Positions 45,285-57,125 of a DNA stretch of 64,000 bases are shown here, one piece after another. Positions within the stretch are counted from its first letter, which is position 1. Each line of letters opens with the position of its first letter. The notes beneath the pieces were generated by a model that was not told where the DNA came from, searched no databases, and saw nothing but the letters and a program-made list of their open reading frames with translations. This DNA comes from Tetraselmis striata (taxonomy: Eukaryota > Chlorophyta > Chlorodendrophyceae > Chlorodendrales > Chlorodendraceae): NCBI GenBank assembly GCA_006384855.1, contig VCJN01001085.1, positions 1 through 64,000 of the forward strand. Reading direction: 5' to 3'. A program made the translations under genes and the position numbers.

Positions 45285-46105
45285 CCCAAAACGGCATGCG
45301 CGTGCAGCCATCCAGCTTGAAACCATAGATGCTGCTAAAGATGAACCATGTCAAGGACGGCTGTGCAAGGGCGGCAACTGCAGTGGTCGCCCAGGTAGTT
45401 TCAAGCAGTGCCCGAGGCGGCGGGGGCGACCTGCCAAAGACGTGCCAGGCTTGTTACAATGTTAACCATGCAGCGTTTTCGAACAATAGATGATGCTAAT
45501 TATGAACCATATCGCGCAAAGGCAATTCGCAAGCGCGGCAACTGCAGTGGTCGCCCAACATGGGGGATTCAAGCAATGAATTAGGCGGCGGGAGGAACTT
45601 GCCAAAGACGTGCCAGAGCAGGCTTGTTACAATCTCCACCAAATGGTCGGCGGTGCTGGCTAAAGAACAGTAGCTGTACGGCCCGAAAACGGCATGCGTG
45701 TGCGGCCATGCATCTTATTTGAACCATAGTGGCTGCTGACAATGAACCACATCACGCAAAAGCAATCTGCAAGTGGTTCAACTACAGCATTGCTGAAACA
45801 GGGGGGTTAAGGCAGTAGATGAGAGGGCAGAAAGGGATTGCCAAAGACGTTCCAGACTTGTTACATCTTTCACAAATATGCGGTTTAGGCGGTACGGCCC
45901 AAAACGGCATGCGTGTGCGGCCATGCAGCTTATTCGAACCATAGTTGCTGCTGACAATGAACCACAACACGCAATCTGCAAGTGGTTCAACTACGGTGTT
46001 CGCCTGTCAGGGGGCAGGGGTTTCAAGTAGCGCAAGAGGTGGCGGGAGCGACTTGCCAGGTGTGTTACACCAATACACCAAATGGCCACCGGTGGTTAGA
46101 GAACC
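45285..46105 (+). repeat. Tandem array, four imperfect units of about 200 bases
   Basis: Units begin near 45285, 45478 (5' shortened), 45684 and 45894. Recurring blocks are AACGGCATGCG-GTG, GAACCATAG-TGCTG, AATGAACCA, AACTGCAGTGGTCGCCC or AAGTGGTTCAACTAC, and TTGCCAAAGACGT-CCAG-CTTGTTAC. Units differ by substitutions and small indels, as in an old satellite-like array. Confidence 0.8.
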
Positions 46106-48939
46106 ACATAAAAGGGAGTAACAGAGGGCTGTGCGACGCGAGGAAGCATAGCAGAAACTGAGGAAACGCTCGGTTGCCGACGGGTGTGTACTTGTAGCAC
46201 TTCCGTGCCCGCGCGTTGGAGGCCAGTTGCTTCAGGCTGGAGGACGGTGCGGCGGGCGGCGCGTCTTGCTGTACGAGTAGGGACTACCGCTTGACATGAA
46301 ATAACTATGCGGTGGGCTGCTGACATTGAGCAGTACATGTGCCATGGCACATGTGAGACATTTCCCGCTCATGCGGGATGAGTTTACCCGTGTCGTACAT
46401 CGGAGTCATGTTCTAATGCGTCAAAAGTACTGAACGGGTTTTTAACATCCCAACTTCAAATAGGTGCCCAACGCGGTACACCAAGCCGTTCGGTACCGGA
46501 TATTCACCCCTCCACATAAGTATGGGGTTTGCGAATTGGATCCACATGCCCATGCGCGGCTGCACTGAGCCCGTGCGCGCGTGCATGCGGGCTACTCAGG
46601 GTCGTACGGCTGCGGGGAAATGCCGCGATAGCGCGATACACCCCATATCGCCACGAGGTTGCCGTTGCCGTCCACGCTTTCATTAAGGCAAAAGCAGGGC
46701 TTATGGCTTCAAAACCACAAATTGCGCCACTCGTGTGCACAAATAGGCATGGGGCACCACATCCCCCGTACTCATACCACATCACCCTTGGTATGATCAC
46801 TATCCACCATACACGTATGGCATTGAAATTAGGTCATTCACGACCTGGACCAAGCCCTACGTGTCGATGACGATGGTTTATGGCCAAAATCATGGACAAA
46901 ATGCGGCTGTAATCGTTGCACGCGCAGGCGGGAGAGGGTTCTCGCGGCCGTCTAGCGCTGGCCAAAGCATTTCTACAGCACTGCATGGCCGCATATGCTC
47001 TTGGCGCGTCATCGTCAGCCCAGTGGACTACGCCAATGGCGTGCACCTTAATGCGTTGATGCTGGTGAAAATGTGGTAAAAGGGAAGATCCGGCATGGCG
47101 GCCGTGGGCATCGCTCAAGGGGGGTATGTGCCAAGTATGAGTAGTCCGTGCACAAGTACACACAACACACTGTCTCGCCACCGTCTATCAGGTTTTGAGA
47201 TCCACTTGGCGTAAAGTCTCACGCCAATACGTTGACCACACGCTGACACGGACGTCAGATTTCGACATATTACATAAAAAAATCGAAAAAGTGCCTAAAT
47301 GGCCTCGGACGACCGTGCTGCAGCTGTGGAATTTGTAGCCCTGCTCGCGTAGTATTTAGTGGTATATATATGACGTTTCCTTGCAACGCACTGAGCGATA
47401 CCGCGAGTTTGAGAGCCGCACCATAAGGCGGCACTGCAGTGGCGATGGTATCACGCCACGTCGTGCACGGGCAGCGCATGCCACTATGGCCCCACCCCAA
47501 CCAAAAATACCCTAGCCTCTTTGCTGACATGTTTCCTCGCCCACCCATGGCCATCCCACGATGCAATGGTCTATGCATGCGCGGCGGGACGTGCGGGCAC
47601 CAACCCCCATTGTTGTGGGGGTACTGGAAACGCTCGGTGTGGCGCAAGTGCCACTCGTGTAGGACACTTGTTAGGGCCAAAGGGATTGCTTACTCCCTAT
47701 GGTGACAAAGGCTGAGCATAAATGTGCAACATTCCAAGATTCAGGTCATAAATCCTAGATTCAGCTGCCCTAATATTCGCAAAGCTTGGATTCGGCGAGA
47801 AATGTGCCTGGGACTGCTGTGGAGGGGTGTATATAACAAAACAAAGGGCCTATGTTTTTTTCGCCCCCGGGACATGATTGGCACCAGTGAAACCCTTGCA
47901 GCGTCTCTACGACGGCTGTTTAGGCAGCGATCGAATTACGGAAAGCCCTGGGTAGGCGACGCTCCGTTATGGTCATGAAGCAAATTGCCGAAGCATTCTG
48001 CAAGACTAATTGATGGCCGATGACGGAATTTCCAACACTGTTGGATCACCGTCTAAAACACTGCCGTCAAAATACCCGGCACTGACCACGAAAGGTCCGC
48101 CCTACCCGTTTGGGCGTCGGCCCATTCGAGTAAAGCGCCACTGTTACTTTCGGGCTGGGGCCTGAGCGTTAAGCGACGCTCTTCGTACGCGCGCACGCCC
48201 GTGCGCTGGTTCGATTCGCCATCGGCATACTTCCTCGTCGTGAGAGACCTCGCCGCGCGCGAACAAATGTGCGCGGACTTGCTTCGGGCGGACTCGATGG
48301 GCGCCGCCGCGCACACAGTTTACAGCCACAGTATGACCTTATAGTACTGCGCGCGTAAATTGCGATTTTTGCGCATTTCATTATTGCTGACCGGCAGTTT
48401 CTGTTTTTCCGGCGCGCGCTAGGGGGCGGGTATCGCTGATTTTTGAAGCGAAAACCCCAAGCGCGGCCATGGGCTCGCGACGCAAGATAGCCGCAACATC
48501 ACCCCGCATGCTTTCAGAGTAGGGCGTAGAAATAACCTATATAACCGAAGATGTACACCGCGTACATGCGATGTAATAAACGCATGTACATCTGGCAAGC
48601 GTTTCACCAATTCTAGATGTAAATGCGTATTTGTCTACTATACGCCATCGCATTCATTGTGCGACTACTGGGGGCGGCTAGCTCGAGGGGGGTGAGGTTG
48701 TAGGCCCACAAGCAATCGATTTAGCGACATCATGTGGTGTGCAGCCTGCGCACGGTTTACGACCCACCCGTCCATTACTTTTGACGCCTGCATTCGACGC
48801 CTACATAGTGGGATAATGGAAAATAGGTTATGCATATTTCATATTACTGCCAATTTTGTAGGCAAGTATTTTCAGTTTACAAAGTTACTTTTTGGGTGTA
48901 CATGTTTCGCGTTATGTGTCCTCCTTCCGCGTTCAAGAG
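46106..48939. other. Gene-poor region, nothing recognised
   Basis: GC content is lower than in the gene-bearing parts. Open frames on both strands (for example minus 47270-47680) have no family signature and no exon-like borders. A GGTTCGATTCG motif near 48209 resembles a B box but has no matching tRNA arms. Confidence 0.4.
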
Positions 48940-49980
48940 CTTTGATGGTCTCCTAGGCATTGAGGCGCAGGGTTGTTTGCCTTGTTCTATGGATGCATTG
49001 CCCCATTATTTTGCGATGGAGTGTATTCTCAAAGCTGCGGAAGCTTTAGCGAAAACTCATTCCTCGCAACTACTCCTCAACTATATTCCACATATTATCG
49101 TCGATAAGGCTCAAATCTGGGGAGCATGGAGGTGCGTGCACCACTGTGATCATGTGCGGGTACTTTGCCATGTCAACTTTAATTGTTATTCTTGCCCTAT
49201 GCGGAGAGGCGCCGTCTTGTTGCTTGAAAGACCGTGAACGGCTGCCCGCCAACGAGCCGCACACATGCAGGAACGAATATATTCTCAATCACCTTGCAAT
49301 ATTGTTTCGTTCCACACATTTTGTCGTGTATTCCTTGCGCGATGTGGTTCTCGTGACTGCATGCAAGCTAGACACGCCATTTGATGCCATCGCGTTATTG
49401 TGCATGTGCGCTTGGTTTGAAGGCTTGACTATACCTCTTGCTTCACCGGTTTGCCGCGGCATTGCCACCTCCGTCTCCCCGAGAGCTTTTGCTGCCAAAT
49501 ATCTTAGAAATTGCGATCGTTTAGTTTTGTATGTCCGAGTTTTCATTCTCTTTTACCCATACCACTCGTTGCTGCGTCGTTGCCGATTATCCATTGACTT
49601 ATACTGCAACCCTCCGGCCGCCCTCGCTTCAAAGCGCTGCGCACATTACTCGTGCTGAACGTCTTTTCCATGTGCCCACGCGCCCTCAGTCGGCAAGCAA
49701 TTGTAGCGGCGGCCGCTGCGGCCTCCTTTCCCTTGGCCATATTACTCGCCCCCGAAGCGGCCTTAATGTTGTTGAGGATGCTCGACCTACCTTATTGCCA
49801 CACACGGTTACCAAAGCCTTCTCCCGTCGCAGCGCGCCAAGCCCACCAGCGACGAAGTTCTCGCTGCGGCCCATCGCCCTCGCCGTTTCAGCAACGTTTC
49901 CGCCACGCTTTCGAAACATTGTCAAATTGAGGCGTACGAGGTCGTGTTGGAAAGCGCATGGCAAAAGCGCTTTTTTGGTC
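48940..49980 (-). pseudogene. Broken Tc1/mariner-superfamily transposase
   Basis: Read on the minus strand, the N-terminal piece (49964-49686) contains a helix-turn-helix-like NVAETARAMGRSENFV. After a degraded middle, a stretch near 49420-49290 reads MASNGVSSLHAV...RKEYTTK, corresponding to the conserved WGxISxxGxxxL region. The C-terminal piece (49288-49070) has QQDGASPHRAR and PPCSPDLSLIDDNMW, the second and third acidic catalytic sites of IS630/Tc1/mariner enzymes. I count 37 residues between the QQD aspartate and the LID aspartate, which would fit the DD37D (maT-like) class. Frame changes occur around 49685 and 49289, and the first catalytic Asp was not located. Flanking inverted repeats were not identified. 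It is therefore an inactive remnant. Confidence 0.75.
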
Positions 49981-50545
49981 TTTGGGGGACTTATATATCC
50001 TGGATTTACCCGCTCAGAATTGCCATTTGCTAACGTTTAAGGGGTCTCCGAGCCCAAAAAAACATGTTTTCAAATTTCAGATCTCAGCTTGATTGGCGCA
50101 GCCTCACTTTTTAATCAGCAACGTAGTGCTTGTCGCCATGGTTGTGCGAGTTGCGTCGAAAATTCTAGACGAACGTGTTGGCTGAGTTTTTGCTAAAGAA
50201 TAGTGGGGCCAAGAGAAAAAAATGCCGCCTTGTGGCGCTGCAAGAGCCTTATGCTCTAGGAAGCTCGATGGCGGGCGCGCATATGCATATCGAAACTTCC
50301 GAGGGTGTCGGCAGAAAATTCCGCGTGTCAAGTGATATACATATCTTTATGGATGAGCATCTATTAAGTATAGCGGCTGCTTGCGTCGCATCGCCGCTTC
50401 GAGAAAAGAAGGGCGCGGGCCCTTTCCCCCAACGGCGGAACGTAAAGGGATAACGGCGGAACTTGTACAACGAATAAGTACAGGTATCATTACTAGAATC
50501 CGACTCGTGGTGTGTATTATGGACTCCGAACGATGCCGACATTGT
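49981..50545. other. Spacer beside the transposase remnant
   Basis: No gene is recognised. It may include the 5' terminal part of the transposon. Confidence 0.35.
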
Positions 50546-50688
50546 ACGTGATTCGAATTACTCGGGTTATATCTGGGTTCGGGCAGGAATGAGCATCTGA
50601 GGTCCGGCCTCGCAGCCGGACCTTAGCTGCTCATTCCTGTCCCGAACCGGCCGAACACAGATATAGCCTGAGTGATTCGAATTGAATT
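50546..50688. repeat. Fold-back element with arms of about 65 bases
   Basis: The left arm (GATTCGAATTACTCGGGTTA... through GGTTCGGGCAGGAATGAGCA and GAGGTCCGG) is matched by the inverse of the right arm. Only eight bases (CCTCGCAG) separate the innermost paired CCGG-type sequences at about 50610-50618. The arms differ at a few bases and by a short insertion in the right arm. The structure would form a long hairpin in either strand. It fits a MITE or fold-back transposon and has no coding capacity. Confidence 0.8.
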
Positions 50689-51796
50689 TTTCACCTACGA
50701 AATCCCGGAAATTTCTGGACCCTCAAATCCCTTCATGGGTCGACGACTATTACTCCCTCGTCGTCGTCAAAACGCCATAAAGTACCCGTACGCGTACTCG
50801 TAACCGCGCGTCGCAGGAATCTGATGATATATATATCCGGGTGGTCGCTCGGAGACTCGGAGTCCCGCGGGCGCCAACGACAGAAGACAACGGCGCAGCG
50901 GAGGGACGAAGATCCATTGCCCTCCATCAGTCTCCACACTTTCTCCCAGCCAGCGACACCCTTTGCCAACCGCCCACCGGAACCGCCCCAGCGAGGACGA
51001 CCCCCTGCCGTACTCATTGACTCTCTCCCCAAACAAAGTAAGATGCGCGAGCTGTCCACTTCTTACCGGTGCATCGACCAGCCGTACCTACAGTGTACAC
51101 CTTGAGTGAGATTCGTCATGGTATCAACCGACTGGTATGCGATCAACCGACTAGCCGTACCAATAGCCGGTCCTCCCACCTTCCGCTGCGTCGCGGCCGT
51201 CTCGGCGTGTGCGTGTCTGTCGCCCGGCTCGGCCTCTACACGGGATTCCCAGAGGTCTAGAGCCCCGCCGCCCGGCCAGCTGCGTGCTGATCGCCGTGCG
51301 CTTCTTCCCATCTGGAGGTGTGCGCCGTGGGCGTGCGGAGGGCCGGGCCACCGGGCCCCCTGTCGGAGTTTCGATCGCGCGGCGGCCTGACGAACATGCT
51401 GTTGGTAGCAACTGGTCGCTAGCACGATGAGTCGTTAGCATGGAATCACCGCCTCGGATTTGACGTGTAATGAACTTTGCTGTACTTTGCTGATATTGCT
51501 TCCGCCGTCCGCGACGGGTGTATCAGCAATAACAATGCCGCGAAATGTACATCGGTAATGTACACGGGATTTCGTATGTGAGAAATTCGAGTACAAATAA
51601 CGGATACATTATTACTCGTAATATACTAGTTAACCATATAAGTGGACTACTGGCATCGTATGAGTATGGGTAAAACCACGTGAACTTTACTTTGCTTGGT
51701 GATGATATCAAAAATGATGAAGATTAGGATTTGTGTCCGGGCGCAAGCATGCAGACACGCACCCCCGCTTTCGATTTCGAACGTGAATCCGATCAG
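50689..51796. other. Spacer, nothing recognised
   Basis: No exon-like frame with motifs was seen on either strand. Short GTAC-rich palindromic bits occur at 50780-50800. Confidence 0.35.
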
Positions 51797-52095
51797 TACC
51801 TAATATTTATCGACGAAATTCCACGCGGGTCGACCCAGTGAATTTCAGATTTGGCCGCTCTAGATTCCAGTATCTTATAGAACACATGTCGCACCGGTGT
51901 CGAATTTCGGGCGCTCAAGCAAAATAAAGGGATAAGGAAACGTCATACACTTATTGGCCATACGAATGCATTGATTGATACATTCCCTTCTCCCTTTATG
52001 TTGAGCGCCCAAAAATCAATGTGCCAAACCTGAAATGCACTAGGTCGACCCGCGTGGAATTCCGTCGATAAGTATCCGGTATTGTAGCATGCATA
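51797..52095. repeat. Second fold-back element, arms of about 110-140 bases
   Basis: The left part (51808-51940) and the inverse of the right part (51970-52090) share TTATCGACG-AATTCCACGC, GGGTCGACC-AGTG-ATTTCAG and TTGG, then GGGCGCTCAA and ATAAAGGGA-AAGG. The left arm has an extra segment of about 45 bases. The centre is A/T-rich. It is probably a nonautonomous DNA element. Confidence 0.75.
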
Positions 52096-52714
52096 TTCGA
52101 GATTTGTGCTGCGTCTTCCTGCCCATTGCGTCCCACTAGCCTCCCCACTTGTCTCGTAATTACACCGTAGTGGCCCGTAATCGCGATAGGGAATGGGCAA
52201 TCCCCATATCTACCATGTAGCGCCATTTTACTCCTAGACTCCGTAGTCGCAATGACGTGCCCGGCTCGCCCGCATCCCGTAATGCTACCTCCTATCATGT
52301 TGTCCCATCTCCATAGTATATTGGACCCACATCGCGCATGGCCCGTGTACCCATAGTACCTGTAATGGCTACGGGTTTCGCCACAATGTATTTTGACGCC
52401 TCACAAGCTCCGTGACGAGCGATGCAACGCCCAACGGTACCGTAGGTTTCAAGCCATGCTCACGCGGCTGACTAAGTTGCAGTCGCGCGCGCGGACACTA
52501 TACCATGCATCGCATCAGCCGGCGGAGCGCTAGTCACTAGCCCCTACCAACCGCCGCCGCTGCGAGCCGCCGGCGCCGAGTAGCTAGTGGTGCGCCATGG
52601 GGCGTAGCAACTCCAAGCGCCGTATTCCTACAAGCAATAAGGAGGGCTGGACCTCTGCCCCGAGGATTCCATTATTCCGGTTCTAGTATTATGAAGTAAC
52701 TTGACAGTGGAATC
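52096..52714. other. Spacer, nothing recognised
   Basis: There are no coding signals on either strand. The sequence is unique within the window as far as I can see. Confidence 0.3.
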
Positions 52715-53136
52715 AGCGATGCGTCGATTTTTCAGAGAATTTTAAAAGAACGGGTTCTATATCACTGGCCTACAGTTCCATGAATTGCATTGCCAGCGCT
52801 TTGAAGTACCAGCAGCGAGCGTTTGCATTGCCATCGCTTTGAAGTACCAGAGTTTCTTTTTCCATTACCAGCAGCGAGTAGCGAGTACCAGTACCAACAC
52901 CTGCAGTTTTGGGGATCCAGCAGTACCTCCCAACCGTGAGATCGTAATCGGGCGGCTGTGTAATTAAGGACCGTGGGTGGGCGGGCGGGCGGGCGGGCGG
53001 GTGGGTGGATTATAGTACTTAGTAGTACATGTCAGTAGATAAGCGCTTTAGACATGCACCTATAGGCTCGATCCGCTGCACTATACGGGTACCCGTACGG
53101 CAATAAAGCTCACCGCCGAAAAATCGACGCTTCGCT
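52715..53136 (+). repeat. Inverted-end dispersed element, copy 2
   Basis: This is the inverse counterpart of 34470-34857 and is bounded by AGCGATGCGTCGATTTTTC and GAAAAATCGACGCTTCGCT. It is longer because of extra GGGC units (52978-53002) and a duplicated TTTGAAGTACCAG segment. It lies directly beside the start of the degenerate LINE, so it could instead be part of that element's 5' region. Confidence 0.65.
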
Positions 53137-53139
53137 AGC

Positions 53140-56100
53140 TTATATACCGGTGCCCAAGAAAATCCGCTGATGCCGCGCGTGTGAAGCCTCTGTTCACGGA
53201 GTCTCTGTTCTACGACACGCACATATGGGAGTGCGCCGAGCCGCCTCCGCGCACCGCCGCGCATGTCGCAGCCGGTAATGAACGATGGCGCCCCTGCGAT
53301 AGCTGCGGCACTGTACGGCTGGCACCCCTCTATCCGCCTCATATAGGCCATGATGTCTCCACACTGCGCCTCTCCTCTACTAGGAAAACCTGTACACTCG
53401 AGTCCCTCATGAAGGGGAATCTCTTCTCACTACAACTAGGCCTCTTCTCCACGGAACAACTCCGCCAATTCGATGCCACCATCGGTAAGGGTTACCGCAA
53501 CGATGTGTCCGCCGGGAAGTCCCTTCCACGACAAGCCTTGCAGCGCCCCCCGACTTGGCATCGGCTTCCCTTGAATTTGCGCCAAAGCCGCCTCAATGAC
53601 AACAAAACACGTACGGAACACATTAACCGTACCCGGCCTAAGGGTCCCCATCAAAGACACGGTCGCCAGATGATACGCCAAGTGGCCGGAGGAATGCACA
53701 CCATCCTCCCACTCCTACCCGGCACTGCGAAGCCTCACGCACATTCACCGCGACATGCACCTCCACATCACGGGTTACTCGTACGCCTTCGCCGACGACA
53801 CACGCCTCGCCACCTCGCTCCTTCCGCGAGGCCTTCAACTACCGGCACGAGGCCGCAAAGACAGCAACACGGACCAAACTCTCGGAACACCTTCCCCCCG
53901 CGGATAGGACCGCCACTTGCAAGCGATACAAAGTCAAAACTAAAACCGCGGCCATAATGCGCAGGCTAGCCCCGCTCTAGGCAGTCGGTCTTGAGACATG
54001 CATGGGGGGACGCCTTGGCAACCCACCGACGAAACGACGCCCCCTATACCGCCTCAAAACGGCCGCAGAGATTACCATAGCCGCCCCCACCCACACCCCA
54101 GCCGCCATCCAATCCGCCCCCCCCGAAGGCATTACATACCCTATTATTAATCGCAAATTCTCACCCTACCAAAAGGTACCGTACCACCCCCGCCGCGCTA
54201 CTCCTCCTCCGACATGCGTTAGCTCTCCGTACACAAAACATGCATGGACGTCGGTCCTTCCGCGCACCGCACGCCGCCCACAACTCGCCCCGCCAGTCCT
54301 ACACCCCCAGCGCGCCCCGGCCCAGGCCCGCACGGCCCAATTCCCCATGCAACCCCCGTGCCGCGAGCAAGCGACGTGACCCGCATCACCTCCACAGCCC
54401 GAGGACCAAATGGCGTCAACCAATTACGCCTCGTCCTATGGTCCCCGGAAATCCTCAACCTTGTGGAAACGCCCAGCAGCACATGGGCTTCCTACCCCGG
54501 CCTCGTGCACATCTATCACACAAGACCGCCTTCGGCCACAAGAAGTAAAACACGCCGGTCGACGTCACTGTTCCCACTGCCATCTCCCGGCAGACATATA
54601 GAATGAAACTGCCTAATCACAGGGTGCCGTAACGTGGTCCACCCTTCTTGCGTCCTCGCCACGGATGCCATGTGTGCCAAATGCCTCCTTAAAACAACCG
54701 GGACGACATCACCCACCTATTCGAGATCCAATGGGAACCAGCGTGGCAGCTAGCCGACTCCATTATGGATACGGGATCCGGACCGCGCGCACTTAATGCA
54801 AGTCATCGCATTCGAATGAGACTCGAAACCCCGGAATCCCCCCCCCCCCCCCCCCCCGCTCAATCGGCCGCGTGGCACCCCCCAAGCACCAAGCAAGTGG
54901 AAATCAGATTCGCCACCATCAATTCGAACCTGGACTCCCTAGCCACGGCGGGGTAATTCTACGTAAGCGTCCGGGATGCACACCTACTAGTGCTCCAACA
55001 CAAGCCGGGCGGCACAGTCTCCCATACCCTCGTCCGCCGAAGGGTCGGACACCTCTACTTTCTCTTCAGACCGGACCGAGCAAACAGGGCGTTCGCAGAG
55101 GAGGTTTACGCGCTCCTGGGCAGAGTGGGCACCCTTACGAGTGCCAACAACAATTCCAAACACCAAATCCGAAGAAACAGATGGGCCGCAATGGCCGCTT
55201 TACACTGGCAATCATGACCGCCCTCCATGACCGCACAGAACTTTTCAGCGCCCCCCTCAACAAGTCGATTGACACCTCCAAGTATCATAGCATGTACCCC
55301 GAAGATGTAGTTTTCGGCGATAGACCTCCAACAACATGTGGGCTTAATAAATGTCCCTCGCCAACCCGAATACGACGACAACTGCATGTTGAGAGCGGTG
55401 CAACACGCTCTCCGTAACACGCTCTCAGCGGTGCACGCCGAGAGGCACGAGTCTACCGGCTCAGCTCTTATCCTCCGGAGTGGATAGACACATCCTACTA
55501 GAAAGCTCATCTCCTCAACCACCCCTACATGCATATACTGTGCGAGCTCCCCGCGGACCTCGCCAAATTCCGGTCCGCATACAAACGCACCGAGACAGCC
55601 CCGAACACGGACCTCGGCACCAAATGTCCGGTGGGAGTGTACTTAGTGGCTTCCGCCCCCTACCTCGCGAACGTAGTCAACGCAACAGAAGCTTCAACCA
55701 AGATGACGGCTGGCTTCATGGTCTTGTACCCCGGCTGCGCGCCGCACTTCCACCTTAACACCACCCAACGACCCCATATAGTCTCAGACGCAGTAATAGC
55801 CGCAACAACATGCCCCCGTCTTCCCAGACCGCCGACTAGCAAATACCACCCGCCGCACTGGAACTCCGCCCGCTGACGACACCAAACCCGTCCATACAAC
55901 CATGAGAACGACGGCAGCACGACCCGAAGCGCTTTCCATACAGCACCCACGGCTCCCGTATCCACCGCGACGGAGTGGTGGGAATCGGCGCCGGGGTCTA
56001 CACGCCAGGCAATAAACCCATCGCTGCACTGGGAGTGGACGCTGACAATATACGCCGCACCGTCATTAGAGCCGAACTGGCCGCCGTATCGGTGGCACTA

Positions 56101-57125
56101 GAGTTTGACCTTCCGAAGCACATCCTCTCAGATAGCGCCGTCTCCCTTCACCTTCTAGAACGCATGATGTACCGGCCGGTCACCTTACGACGCCACGCTC
56201 ACAATATAATACTCGAAGATATAAAACACCACCTCCGATCCCGAACGAAATTGGGACACCGAACCATCTTTCAGAAAGTCAAAGCCCATATTGGGGTCTA
56301 AGGCAACGAACAAGCCGAGATCTCCGCCGGCGAAGTAGCCAACGGGACAATCCCACCCGACACTATCGTAGCCGTAGGCGCGACCCTTGAACCAGCCAAG
56401 GCGGACGTGGGGCTGGACCCATGCTAAGGCGCGCGAACCACCACTAACGCCCCCCACAACCTGAAAGCCGCCCTCCGGAAACACGCCAACGCAAACGTAG
56501 GCTGCGACGCCTCCGACGAAACCCTACACGCCCACCTCATAGACCAGGCGTTGGCCACATGTGTAATGCCGGACCTCGTCACCCCTCGGACATCACCGCC
56601 TCGGAAAGAATCCATCTGCTAGAATTCATTAGGGGAACACACTCAAGCCGAATGAGACGCCAAGGCGGCCAGCCGTCCTTCACATGCGGGTTATGCGGAC
56701 ATCACCTCAGCATCGGCCACATGGCAGGCAATTGCCCCTCTATGGCCGGCGGCCATAAGACAGACCGAGACAACAACACGCTTAAGCTCCTCCTCAACGA
56801 GCTGGAAGTCATGAACGGCGGTCGCTGGCACGTACTATCCACGGACGTGGGCAACAAACATGTGGCTGACTTCTCCTCCCCGCCAACAGAGACTACGCCC
56901 TGATCTCCGACCTAACCGACAGAATCAAACACACAGCCAGTCCCGTGCAGCATCAACAGCCCCGATCGCTTAGCGGACACCCAAGAAGGAGCAACCGAAG
57001 GTCCCAGCGCCGCCCAAGCACCCACCCTGCTCCCCACGACCATATTAACCCCCCCCCCCCCCCCCCCCACCTCCACCCTAAACACTTCAAGCCGGACGCA
57101 GTACGCAGCATCGTCGGATTCGACT
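53140..57125 (+). pseudogene. Degenerate non-LTR retrotransposon (RT remnant, RNase H, zinc knuckle)
   Basis: Several plus-strand frames contain LINE signatures in order. SYAFADDTRLA at about 53780-53815 is the reverse transcriptase motif C (FADD), with a degraded motif B-like GGMHTILPLLPG upstream in another frame. At 55940-56330 an RNase H domain reads GVVGIGAGVYTP, IRAELAAVSVALE, LSDSAVSLHLL and VKAHIGV, followed by a TAA stop and then GNEQAE. A zinc-knuckle-like CGLCGHHLSIGHMAGNC lies near 56690-56740. Frame changes and internal stops show that it is inactive. It differs from the element at the left edge, which has a restriction-like nuclease and no RNase H. The endonuclease of this element was not identified. 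Confidence 0.7.

Noticed and set aside
45285-46105. Regularly spaced repeats that might suggest a CRISPR-like array
   Set aside because: Units are about 200 bases, diverged, with no short constant repeat plus unique spacers; the context is eukaryotic.
46834-47680. Minus-strand frames in the gene-poor region as a possible retroelement
   Set aside because: No RT, integrase or transposase motif was found in any frame.
48150-48260. tRNA-like B box (GGTTCGATTCG) in GC-rich sequence
   Set aside because: No D-arm, anticodon stem or acceptor stem could be paired around it.
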